Source: Apiospora phragmitis (lineage: Eukaryota > Ascomycota > Sordariomycetes > Amphisphaeriales > Apiosporaceae). Taken from it: 64,000 nucleotides of DNA. The position numbers and the translations under genes are program-made. The notes under the pieces were generated by a model. It saw only the letters and a program-made list of their open reading frames with translations, had not been told where the DNA came from and did not search any database. Below, piece after piece: positions 10,805 through 20,366 of the stretch. The DNA lies in the NCBI GenBank assembly GCA_038363925.1, contig JAQQWL010000010.1:124001-188000 (forward strand). Direction: 5' to 3'. Every line of letters starts with the position of its first letter. Position 1 is the stretch's first letter.

Positions 10805-12099
10805 TGTGACTGTTAATTAACGAGAGTCTCGGCGACGCAGGCGATGTGATTTTCCTTTCCCAATTGACCGGATGAATTCAATCAATAGCAAGATGTTGTT
10901 ATGTAAGTCCTTGGTGTTGATGGAGAGCGAGGAATTCAAGTAAGCTCCAATTGATGGATTTCAATGTTCAGTCAATGGCAGTAACCGAAACATCGACGAG
11001 GGAAATTGCAGGGCGTTAGTGCCTACTTATTATTCATTCCTCATTCCTAACGGAGATACCAAGCAGAATGACGGTGTCAAGCGAGGGACCCAGAGCATTG
11101 GAACCTTCCTCTCCCACTCGGTGAATATCAACGGTTATTCCAGCGACCTGGATCCGTGGCGCTGACTTTTTTGCTGATACTTTTACTGATATTGCAAATG
11201 GCAGGGCGTCCCTGAAACGGCGGCGAAGGTTAACGGACGGAGCTCAGGCTGGAAATTGCAAGCATGAGCGGGAAACTTGCTCGCCAAGACGGCGCTACGG
11301 GCATCGCGGTGGAGCCTAGAAATGTGCTCAATTCTTCTCGTCTTGCTGCATCCGGCCTAGCGACAGCGAGAGTTGCTGGCCAACTCCAGCAAAAGGCTCC
11401 ATCTCGAGGGCACGTCTCCGCCGGCACGATGGCACCCTGACACGGGAGGCGAGAGTGGATTTCCCATTCTCTACCAAACCCAATTGTTTTCCATCTTCAC
11501 CTTGGCATCTGTCCTTTTTGAGCTCTTTTCTCGAAACACTCCGACACTCCCTAGCCAATCGCCTTACTCAAAACTCTCCTATACGGGCCAAGACTGGGTG
11601 AGGGACTCCGTAGCCAATTGAGCAAGTTTCTGGGCCAGTACCTTGGCCCTTCTTGGTTTACACGCGGGGACCCTTATCATGTATGTACCACTTACTACTG
11701 TGACTGTGAGCACGATGATGAAGAAACCTTCTCACCATCGGTATGCCTGCTCCATTGGGGTCGCTTGGGTCGGTCTGGGTCGCCTAAGCACCGGACGAAA
11801 CAAGTCCCTCCCCGTAGGCTCCGTCGGATAGCGAAACCCACGGCCATGGATCCGCAAGATGCAACGCCATTTAAGTATATCGGGTGCCGCTCGCCTGGTC
11901 GGTACCTACATAGATCTTCCTGAACGTTCCCGTCACTCGATCTGATCTGATCATCCTCATGCGTATGCGAGTCAACAAACCGTCAGCCCATCTGGCCTCG
12001 TCCGTTCACTGCCTATTTCGCGGGGAAGCAAGACTTCTTTTGTATCCCTCCTTTACCCCCATTACCCCTGACGTGTGTGCGCCCTCCACCACTGACACC
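10805..12099. promoter_or_regulatory. Shared divergent promoter of the CTR copper transporter and FRE reductase
   Basis: These 1.3 kb separate two head-to-head metal-uptake genes and hold no convincing gene of their own. An exact TGTGCTCA lies at 11323-11330, near the middle. Near-matches to yeast-type copper elements are TTTGCTGA (11170-11177) and CTTGCTCG (around 11277). The arrangement suggests joint control by a Mac1-type copper sensor; that is inference from known fungal copper regulation plus the visible motif. Confidence 0.55.
11323..11330 (+). promoter_or_regulatory. TGTGCTCA, candidate Mac1-type copper response element
   Basis: The exact eight-base motif TGTGCTCA is the sequence I recall as the binding site of the Aspergillus fumigatus Mac1 copper regulator in ctr promoters. 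It sits about 520 bp from the CTR start and 780 bp from the FRE start. A single 8-mer can occur by chance, so the context carries most of the weight. Confidence 0.4.
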
Positions 12100-14079
12100 A
12101 TGGCCGACATCGCGGCGCCTCTCTCCGGCCGCCACATCCAGAACCTTAGCGAAGCCACGGCCTTCGAGAAGCACTGGGGCTACCCAGACCGCGCCCTGCC
12201 CTGCACCAACGACGCCGGCTCATGTGCCTATCTTGACCTGGTCTACCATAGCCACGACGTGAGCATGCTCTACGCGGGCATCCTGTGGGCCGTCGTCAGC
12301 GGCATCCTCCTGGTGTGGGCCTTCGGCCGGAAGCTCTGGCCCTCGCGGCGCGCCGACGAGGTCCTGGTCCTGGACAGCGAGCGGTTCGTCGCCACCACCG
12401 TGAGCCGCGGCTCGCGCGTCAAGCGGACTGCCGCCGCGCTCGTCCGCTCCTACCTGCTGCCGGACTCGGTGCGCGCCGTCTTCGGCCGCACCACCCGGCT
12501 CCAGGTCCTCATCCTGGCCGTCTGCGCCGGCTACCTGCTTATCTTTTCGCTCGTCGGCCTCGTCTACGAGACCTGGGTCACGCCGGTCAAGAAGATGCCC
12601 GGCGTCTACAACACCCGCACCAGTCTCGGCCCCTGGTCGGACCGCATCGGCATCCTCGCCTACGCCCTCACGCCCTTCTCCATCATGCTCTCGAGCCGCG
12701 AGTCCATCTTGAGTCTGTTGACCGGCGTCCCGTATCAGAGCTTCAACTTCTTGCACCGCTGGCTGGGCTACATCATCTGCATCCAGGGGCTGCTCCACAC
12801 CATCTCGTGGACCGTCATCGAGGCCTACCTGTACCAGCCCCAGCCGTCGGTGGCGGCCGAGTGGATCGCCCAGACCTACATGATCTGGGGCTGCGTGGCC
12901 ATCATCCTGCTGCTCCTCATCTTCGTCCTGAGCCTGCCGCCCGTCATCCGCCTGACCGGCTACGAGTTCTTCCGCAAGGCCCACTACGTCCTCGCCATGA
13001 TCTACATCGGCGCCTGCTACGCGCACTGGGACAAGCTGTCATGCTTCATGATCCCGGCCCTCGTCCTCTGGTTCCTCGACCGCGCCGTGCGCCTGGTTCG
13101 GACGGGCCTGGCCCACTACCAAATCCTGCCCGACGGCAAGACCGGTTTTAAGACGGCCCAGGCCACCCTGACCCATTTTCCCGACGCCGAGCACGGCGAC
13201 ATCCTGCGCCTCGACTTCGCGCACTCCCAGGAGGCCTGGCAGATCGGCCAGCATTTTTATCTTTGCTTCCCCGAGTGCAGCATCTGGCAGTCGCACCCCT
13301 TCACGCCACTGAACCTGCCCGAGCTCCGCGACGGCGTCGTCGAGCACTCGTACATTGTACGCGCCAAGAAGGGCGAGACCAAGAAGTTGGCGGACCGCGC
13401 GGCTGCGAAACTAGCCGAGAACGCCAAGGCAACCACGCCCGTCGTCATATCGGGCTCGTACGGCGAATCCATCACGGACCACCTGACGCCCGACGTCAAC
13501 GTGCTCTGCGTCGCGGGCGGGACCGGCATCACCTACGTCCTCCCCGTGCTGCTCAGCTTGATCGCGCAGCCCGGGTCCAAGAACCGCAAGATCGAGCTCA
13601 TCTGGGCCATCCGTAAAAAGCCGGACATGCAGTGGGTGCAGAAGGAGCTCGACGCCATCCACCGGGCGAGCCGGACGCACGGCGTCGTCGTGCACATTTT
13701 CGTGACGCGCGAGTCCAGCAGTCCCGCGCCCTCACTGCGCGACGAGAAGAAGACCGGGAACGAGGATCCCGCTGTAAAAGAAGTCGGCGCGTCTTCGTCC
13801 AAGTCCTCGACGGCCTCGTCGGCGTCGGTCAAGTCCATGGAGGTGCGCAAGCTGGGCGGCAGCGAGAACTTCGACACGCACCCGGACCTGGAGAAGATTG
13901 TGGGCGCGTTCGTCGAGAACACGATATGCGGGCCCACGACGGTGTTCGCGAGCGGGCCGGGCGGCATGGTCAGCGACTTGCGGTCCATCGTGGCGGCGTG
14001 CAACTCGGGGGCGCAGGTGTGGAAGGGGAACGAGCGGTACGATGTCGGATTGACGTGTGATGATAGACTAGAGTGGTGA
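12100..14079 (+). CDS. Ferric/cupric reductase (FRE family, bis-haem, FAD/NADPH)
   Basis: An intronless 659-residue protein. The ATG at 12100 is in strong context (ACACCATGGCC). The in-frame codons back to 11959 look like leader. A multi-helix ferric-reductase domain carries the two haem pairs: His219 and His233 (HRWLGYIICIQGLLHT) and His295 and His309 (KAHYVLAMIYIGACYAH). Each pair is 14 apart, as in the family. The FAD-binding HPFTPLN is at about 399-405, GSYGES near 450, the NADPH-loop VAGGTGI at about 471-477, and CGPTTVFASGPGGM at about 610-623. The protein would transfer electrons from cytosolic NADPH across the plasma membrane to reduce Fe(III) or Cu(II). A Ser/Lys-rich insert lies near 560-590. 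It is divergent to the CTR copper transporter, which suggests that copper reduction matters here. Confidence 0.95.
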   Translation: MADIAAPLSGRHIQNLSEATAFEKHWGYPDRALPCTNDAGSCAYLDLVYHSHDVSMLYAGILWAVVSGILLVWAFGRKLWPSRRADEVLVLDSERFVATTVSRGSRVKRTAAALVRSYLLPDSVRAVFGRTTRLQVLILAVCAGYLLIFSLVGLVYETWVTPVKKMPGVYNTRTSLGPWSDRIGILAYALTPFSIMLSSRESILSLLTGVPYQSFNFLHRWLGYIICIQGLLHTISWTVIEAYLYQPQPSVAAEWIAQTYMIWGCVAIILLLLIFVLSLPPVIRLTGYEFFRKAHYVLAMIYIGACYAHWDKLSCFMIPALVLWFLDRAVRLVRTGLAHYQILPDGKTGFKTAQATLTHFPDAEHGDILRLDFAHSQEAWQIGQHFYLCFPECSIWQSHPFTPLNLPELRDGVVEHSYIVRAKKGETKKLADRAAAKLAENAKATTPVVISGSYGESITDHLTPDVNVLCVAGGTGITYVLPVLLSLIAQPGSKNRKIELIWAIRKKPDMQWVQKELDAIHRASRTHGVVVHIFVTRESSSPAPSLRDEKKTGNEDPAVKEVGASSSKSSTASSASVKSMEVRKLGGSENFDTHPDLEKIVGAFVENTICGPTTVFASGPGGMVSDLRSIVAACNSGAQVWKGNERYDVGLTCDDRLEW

Positions 14080-14349
14080 TTGATGTTAGTGGCTCGTTGC
14101 CGCCTGTTTGATGATGATGCGAATGATACCATTCTTTTGATTGTTTATGATAATAACGAATTTTACTTTTGAACTTACTTGGTGTTGAGTCTCACATGAC
14201 TTACTTTCGTGACTGTAGTATTTGACACTTTGCTGCCATGTTTCAAGCAGGATCCCGAAGAGCCGTCAAGATGGGATTGATAATTAGTATTAGAAGTATT
14301 CTACAAGAAGTACAAGACTCAAAAGTCTTAACATGGTTCTTGGGTGAAA

Positions 14350-15509
14350 TCAAAACACCAGTCGAGCCACACGGCCCTTCTCGCCCGAGGCCCAGCACAC
14401 GCGCCCCCCGACGCACTCGACGGCGTCGAAGCTGCCGTCGTCGAACCCGTGCCACGTCCTGCCCCCGTCGAGCGTGAAGTCTGACTCCGTCGGTCCCACC
14501 GCCACAGCGGCGCCAGCACCAGCCGCACCCTTCGAACACAGACCGGAGACCCATGCCGCACCGGACCGGTAGCCGCCCGGGAACTTATCGGCAGGGCTCC
14601 AGGTGACGCCCCCATCGTCGGACCAGCCCGCCGTGCCGCTCGACCGCGTCGGGTCCTCGTAGTCGCCGCCGACCACGAGCCCATGCGCCGCGTCCCGGAA
14701 CCGCACCGAGAAGACGCCCTGCGAGGCGTTGGCAGCGGGGATGGGCGTCTCGGTTACGGAAGAGTTCCAGGTAAGTCCGTCGTCGGCGCTCGCGAAGACG
14801 CGGCCAAGGGGCGGGGCGCCGCCGGTGGCTAGATACCACCGACCCGATTTGGTCTCGAGGCAGGTCCCGCTGGCCGCGAAGCCCGCCTCGCCGTCGCGGG
14901 CGGGGGCATGCCCGTTTGGGCGGAGGAGACAATGTTCCAGGAAAGGCCCTGGTCTCGGGTCTCGAGCAGGCGGAAATGCAAATGGCCGTCCTCCGCGGCG
15001 ACGGGGTCGCTCATGACCATGCCGTGCGACGGGTCCGTCTCCGAGAAGGCGAGGCAGTCGTAGAAGGCCGCCGGGTCCGCGTTGGCGAAGGCTAGATGCC
15101 AGGAGGCGCCGCCGTCGGTGGTGGCGTAGATGCGCGAGGCGGGGCCTTCGCCGATGCTGAGGGCGACGGCGTGGGAGGCGGACCAGGCGGCGATGTCGCG
15201 GAACTCCAATGCTGCTTCTTCTTCGGCAGCGGTGGAAGAGTTGAAAGAGGGAGGAGAAGAAGAAGAAGAAGGCCCGACCGAGATCCAGGTCGCGCCGCTG
15301 TCCTCGGTCCGCAGGATGGTGCCGTTGGTGCCGGCCACCCACGCCGTGCTGGCCGAGACGGGCGCGAGGCCGCGGAAGCGCTGGGTGCTCTGGGTCGGGG
15401 TCAGGGTCCAGGCGGGCTTGGGCAGGTCAGCAGCAGTGGGTGAGCCGGCAACCAGTATTACTAAGCTCGCGGCGGTGAGGAAGAGGGCGGTGGTGCTGAC
15501 TGGTGCCAT
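14350..15509 (-). CDS. Secreted BNR/Asp-box (Ycf48-like) beta-propeller protein, frame broken by one base
   Basis: The ATG at 15509 opens a signal peptide (ALFLTAASLVILVAGSPTAA). Repeats with an S/T-x-D-x-G-x-T/S-W core follow: TEDSGATWISVG, TTDGGASWHLAF, TRDQGLSWNIV, SADDGLTWNSS, SDDGGVTWSP and TLDGGRTWHGF. The W-V/A-x-G-x-x-G strands (STAWVAGTNGTI, HGLVVGG) match the photosynthesis-assembly Ycf48-like and BNR beta-propeller families. The protein is probably extracellular or vesicular; its ligand and function are unknown. The N-terminal and C-terminal halves lie in different frames. The switch is at plus-strand GGGGG 14902-14906 (MPP-ARDGEAGF), where one added C repairs the reading. No intron can explain it. 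It is convergent with FRE, 270 bp apart. Confidence 0.8.
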
Positions 15510-16450
15510 GGTGAAAGGGTGGTGCGATTGGCTGTCAGTTGGTTGTGTCAGACGGGGTCTAGATCATCACCAGCCCACTCGCATTCGGGAAACAAGAAAC
15601 TTTTCGAAGTGTTGGTGTGTATGCAGATTGAATGTTTACTCTATCTTTTTCTCTCCCTTTTTCCGGCCGGGGAAGTATGTCTCCACGGTCTGACTGAATA
15701 ATCAATCAACCATAACACTGTTATCTTCGGTTGTCGCAGGGGTGCGTTTGTTAGGATCCCCGGATCCGACGGTGCGCGCCGAGATCTGTGGCCCCCCTTG
15801 CCCCTTTAGGCAGGCGCGTTCGTTACATGGGCTTGGTGCCGACGTTTTGGCTCGTTTGCAGTGCCACGAGATCGCAACTTGAGGTGAGGGACCAATCGAG
15901 TGCAGTAGTACGATTGAACCGGAAAGGATGGGGATGAGATGTTGCAAGGGAGCAACAAGATGGCATATGATTAGATTAGAATTAAAGAGATACACAGTGA
16001 TAAACTGCTAGTACGACGGAAGGAGGTGACAAGAAGAAAAGCACTCTGGTTCCAATCCAGCCTGCGATCGCGTTGCCCCCGTCACCAATTGCGACGGCAC
16101 CGGCGTCGTGGTGAATGGTAAAACCTGAAGGTGCAGCACACATTAGCAAGCCTTTCCTTGCCTGCTCACGTTATTCTTGTTCACTCACCTCAATCTAGCT
16201 CGGGCAGAAGCTCGCGTAGCGGCTCGTCACACAAAAGACCACAGAAAAGGAAGCTTGCCATTTAAGCATGACGCTCTTGGGTTATCGCCGATCTCTTCTT
16301 CACAAATTCGTTGGACAGGACGACAGAAGTCGGTTGGCGAAGAAGCTTAATGAGCTTTAGGCTTTCATGTCATGAATGCATGACCGCCGAAATAACTCAT
16401 GCATCATCATGTATCTCCTCGTCCTCATCCGATTCGAAGGCCTGTCGCTT
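15510..16450. other. Intergenic, no gene recognised
   Basis: This should hold the promoter of the BNR-like secreted protein and the 3' UTR of the next minus-strand gene. No open frame shows coding character. Confidence 0.55.
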
Positions 16451-17536
16451 TCATTTGGGAGACACTGCGTCATCTCTCATGGTCTCATACATGGCCCCCT
16501 CCTCGGCCTCCTCTATGTATTCATTCTCTGTCTCATCAGGATCGTAGTCCTGCCGACTCGGGGGTGATGGACTGTCCACTTCCATAGCGTCCCCCTTCTT
16601 AGGCGCACCCCCGTGAACGGGCCCCTGGGCCGATGGCGACTGCTCACACTTTGTCTTACGCCGAGTGCAATGATTGCACGCAATGCCGAGTCTGCGGCTC
16701 TTGGGGGTGCGGCAGCTTTTCCTCCTGTCCTTGCTTTTGCGGCAGTGGTCGCACGGCCCGTTGGGGTTGGTCTCACCCTCGTCACCGTCTATGGCAGCCG
16801 CCTTCTTCTTCGCGCGATCCGTCTTGCGGTGCGGCCCTTCGCGTGCCGCCTCCGCTGCCGCCGGTGCGGACGGTTCCAACACCGGAGAAGGGGCAGTTGG
16901 TGGTGATGACGATGATGCTGGGCTCGAGTTGGAAAGGTTGGTATCCGCCTCTCTCGCGGTTATGGCAAACACTTGGAATGCATCCCTAGCCGTAGCCTGG
17001 GCTCTGGACTGAGGCAAAGGTTGACGCCTGCCGCGTAGGCGAGGCTGCCGAGGAGGAGGAGGAGGCAGCTGTGGCGACGACACGCTCGGCGGACTGCCAC
17101 TCTCTTCCTTCATTTGTGTTGCCATGCCTGCCCCCACAGGGGCCGTGGGGGAGGCCTTGACGCGAGGTAGTGGCACAGTAACCACCGGGGTATCACGATT
17201 CTTTGCAAGTCGTAGGGGAAGCTCCCCCAGAGGATTAGCGGCGATATCTTGATTGGACATGTCCAGTTCCGGGGTCCTTGGCAGCCTGAGCCATGTGCAT
17301 CTTTTCAGGGGTCCTTCTGGAGCGTCAGGACGTATGTCGTTTAGCCCCCGATACTGGTCGAGCCGATACTGGTCGAGATGTAGGCCGCGAGGGACTGGTT
17401 GCATACCGGCGCGTGGCAACGGAGGGGATGCTGCTGGGGGGGGGGGGGGTAGAGGAGAGAGAGGCGGGACTGGTGGTAGTCCCTCTGTCTGGGGCCTCAG
17501 AGGCGGCAGGCGTGGTGGCGATCGTTTAGATGGCAT
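16451..17536 (-). CDS. Proline-rich protein with an unusual six-cysteine (zinc-cluster-like) motif
   Basis: A single exon of about 361 residues starting at the ATG at 17536. The N-terminal half is Pro/Arg-rich and low in complexity (RSPPRLPPLRP, SPLPPPPPAASPPLP). The centre is Ser/Pro/Ala-rich, then a basic stretch (KTDRAKKKAAA) precedes PCDHCRKSKDRRKSC and ACNHCTRRKTKCEQ. The spacing is C-x2-C-x9-C-x11-C-x2-C-x6-C. Gal4-type Zn2Cys6 domains have C-x2-C-x6-C in the first half, and here that pattern is in the second half. The C-terminus is acidic (DPDETENEYIEEAEE). The layout suggests a nuclear DNA-binding regulator, by inference. A 14-G run (17436-17449) inside the coding region makes the N-terminal frame less certain. 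Confidence 0.65.
   Translation of the reverse strand: MPSKRSPPRLPPLRPQTEGLPPVPPLSPLPPPPPAASPPLPRAGMQPVPRGLHLDQYRLDQYRGLNDIRPDAPEGPLKRCTWLRLPRTPELDMSNQDIAANPLGELPLRLAKNRDTPVVTVPLPRVKASPTAPVGAGMATQMKEESGSPPSVSSPQLPPPPPRQPRLRGRRQPLPQSRAQATARDAFQVFAITAREADTNLSNSSPASSSSPPTAPSPVLEPSAPAAAEAAREGPHRKTDRAKKKAAAIDGDEGETNPNGPCDHCRKSKDRRKSCRTPKSRRLGIACNHCTRRKTKCEQSPSAQGPVHGGAPKKGDAMEVDSPSPPSRQDYDPDETENEYIEEAEEGAMYETMRDDAVSPK
17436..17449. repeat. G14 homopolymer inside a coding region
   Basis: Fourteen G on the plus strand encode part of a polyproline stretch in the six-cysteine protein. It is prone to slippage in the cell and to miscounting in sequencing, so residues N-terminal to it could be in another frame. 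Confidence 0.9.
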
Positions 17537-18499
17537 TTTCACTGGTTCAAGGAAGAATGCGTCGGTATGTCGCTGTCGCTACTTCTCGATATACGAATAG
17601 GAGGTAGTAGGAAATACACGTTGCTGAACCAAGGACAGGGCTCGATAAGTCTGTGTTCGAGCCACCAAGGAAATGTACGGGACATCACAGGGATGATTGG
17701 CAGCAGTACTGACAAATGGGAGCTGGACAGGTTCATATATACCTTCTTCAAGCTATCTCCGGGACATCCTCATAGTCCCATATGTTTGAGTTCTGTATGA
17801 ACCGTACCCGAGCTGTGATGCCTATAGTCTGATCCACGATGACTTTCTCCGATTTCTACTATAAATACAAAATAGAGGATGATTAATTGAATGGTTGCGT
17901 ATTTCTTGTCGAATGGATTGCTGGATTTCTTCCTGGAACCACTGCTGGCTTGAGATTTGCCTGATCCAGCGAGGTATATCGCCGGTTCGCAACTGCATCA
18001 AGCAACTGCATCTAGCCATGTTGGACAGTAAAGTAGATGTGGACTCTGTCATCGTGTTTGGCGAACTCTTTTCGAGGGTGTTAAGGTTTCGGGGCACTGT
18101 GGTTGGCGATGGTAGGAGGCCTGGTCGGAGATACATATATTCGTGAAGACGATAGAGTTCCTGGTAATCGCAGAAACATGGCAATTGAACAAGACATCCA
18201 CGAAGACAAATTGACCCAATAGAACTGATTGCCTCGCGGTGAATTTTTTAGATGCAAGATGGACTCTAGGTAGCAAAAAGGTAAGGGGAAGGGCAACTGA
18301 AGTAATGAGAAGTACCAACAACAGTCAAGCTTTTGGTGTTGAATGATTAGACAATGCATGACCAGAAACAAGAGTGTGTGTTCTGGGGCGCTGTTTCGAT
18401 GTTGACCGACACGAAGCATTCCCTCATTACGTTTCATTCGAAGTACGTCATGCGTCATTACGCTATTATTCTCTTCGCTTCTCTATGTACAATGCAAGC
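17537..18499. other. Intergenic, no gene recognised
   Basis: Nearly 1 kb between the six-cysteine gene start and the 5'-nucleotidase stop. It is AT-richer than its neighbours and has only short open frames without motifs. Confidence 0.55.
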
Positions 18500-20366
18500 T
18501 TACGACACGACGTAATACAGCATCGCCGTAAAGATCAGCAGCGCCAACGACGAGCCCACCCCCGAAATGTGGTAGGCCTCATTAGTAGGCGTAGGCCCGG
18601 CCGGGCTGCCCGTGCTCGGCGTCGTCCCCGTCGCGTTGCCACCAGCAGCACCACCCTCAGCCGCCTGCCCGTCCACCACGGCGATCCTGCCCCCGAGCTC
18701 GAAGTCGACGGGGCTCTTGGCCTTGATGTAGTCGACCAGGACCTCGTCCATGGTATCCAGAATCACGATGCTCCCCTCGTTTACGGGCACGAGGATATTG
18801 TCGCCGCCCGTCGCGACGAAATCAATCGTGACGACGGCATACTCTTTCTGCATATCGACAGGCTTGCCGCCGGCCGTAAGTCGCACGAGCCGCTTCCCCA
18901 CCGCGTTCTGCGGGTTGTACTCGACCTTGACGCCGCGGCTGACTTGGAAGAACCCGCCGAGCGCTTTCCCGTTGAACTGGTTCACCTTGGAGACGGCCCC
19001 TTCAAAAATCTTCCAGAGCTCCGCGCCCGTGTACGTGAGCTCCACGACGGCGTTGCCGAAGGGGAAGCTCGTCAGCACCTCGCCGCGCGTGATGGGGCCC
19101 GCGTCGATGGTGGCGCGGATCCCTCCCGCGTTGGTGAAGGCGAAGGCGGCGTCGGAGCCGCCGTCGAGGCGATACTGGAGCATGGCGCTATCCGTGTTAG
19201 GCGATCAGCCAATCAGTCATATGATAGGGGCCAAAAAGAACTTACTCGCAGACAAAGTCGCCCAGGTAGCACTCCTCCTTCTGGCACTTGGTCTGGTCCA
19301 GCTCGACGTTGGCAGTACCGACCTCCTGCGCGGCAAAGGCGTCAAACGGCTTGCGCCACTCGTCGACCTGCTCCTGGAGGTCCTCGTCCTGCTTGGTCGC
19401 ATTGGTGAGGTGGACGGGGGCGCCGTGGTAGGCGAGGACTTTTCCCTCGGCGTCGTAGGTCACGTCGATGTAGCCCAGATACTCGCCCCAGCGGTAGGCA
19501 GTCACGATGAAGACCTCGTCGCCGTCCCGGTTCGTCTCGACCGTCGGGTACTTGCCCGCGGCCCCGTCCATGTCGCCCAGCAAGGTGTGCGAGTGCCCGC
19601 CCATGATGAAGTGCAGCCCGCGCGTGGCCTGTGCGAGCTTGATGTCCTCGTCGTAGCCGATGTGGGTGATGGCGGCGATCCTCTTCACGTCCGGCTCGGT
19701 GGCCCGGATGTGGTCGATGGTGGCCTGCATGCTCGCGACGTGGTCGCCGAACTTGGTACCCTTGCCCGGCTTGCTGATGTCCGGCACCGCGTCGGTGGTC
19801 AAACCAATAACGGCCAGCGCGTACTCGTCGAAAACGTGGTACGGCTTGATGGAGGCGTTCAGCACGGGGTGGTCCGAGACGATGTTGGCCGCGACGACGG
19901 GGAACGTCAGGTTCTGGATGAAGTCGCCCAACGCATCGTCTCCGCCATCGAACTCGTGGTTGCCCAGCGTCATGGCGTCGAAGCCGATCTCGTTCAGCGT
20001 GTCGGCGATCTTCTCGCCCTTGTAGAAGGTGTAGAAGAGCGTGCCCTGGAACTCGTCGCCGACGTTGAGCAGCAGGCTGTCCGGGTGGTCCGGCCGCGTC
20101 TCCTCAATGGCCGTCTTGACGCGGGCATAGCCGCCGAAGCAGCCCCGCTCGGGTTTGGTGCAGTCGGTGCCCGCGGCGCTGAACTCGTCCAGGTGGGCGT
20201 GCACGTCATTGATATGATAGAACGAGATGTTGAAGTTCCCAGCATCGTCAATGAACCGCTTGGACAGATGGCGGCTGTACAGCGCATCCTCGGCCGAAGC
20301 CAGGCCAGCAGCCAATGCAGCAGCCGCGGTCACGAGCGTGCACATCGTGGACGTTACTCGACCCAT
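18500..20366 (-). CDS. 5'-nucleotidase / metallophosphoesterase, predicted GPI-anchored
   Basis: Two exons (20366-19246 and 19187-18500) join in phase over a 58 nt intron, giving 602 residues. A signal peptide (LVTAAAALAAGLASA) leads into a metallophosphoesterase domain. Its metal-binding motifs are YHINDVHAHLDEF, NVGDEFQGT, TLGNHEFDGG, ITHIGYDED and MGGHSHTLLGD. The 5'-nucleotidase C-terminal domain follows, with FAFTNAGGIRATI, GEVLTSFPFGN and VATGGDN. The last residues are a Gly/Thr/Ser/Pro-rich linker and a hydrophobic tail (SSLALLIFTAMLYYVVS), as expected for GPI attachment. The enzyme would hydrolyse extracellular nucleoside monophosphates and related esters at the cell surface. I chose the ATG at 20366; the frame extends slightly upstream only to a TTG. 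Confidence 0.93.

Noticed and set aside
12220..13151. Long frames on both strands inside the FRE gene
   Set aside because: They are shadows of the reductase with Arg/Pro/Gly- or Asp/Glu-rich composition and no domain.
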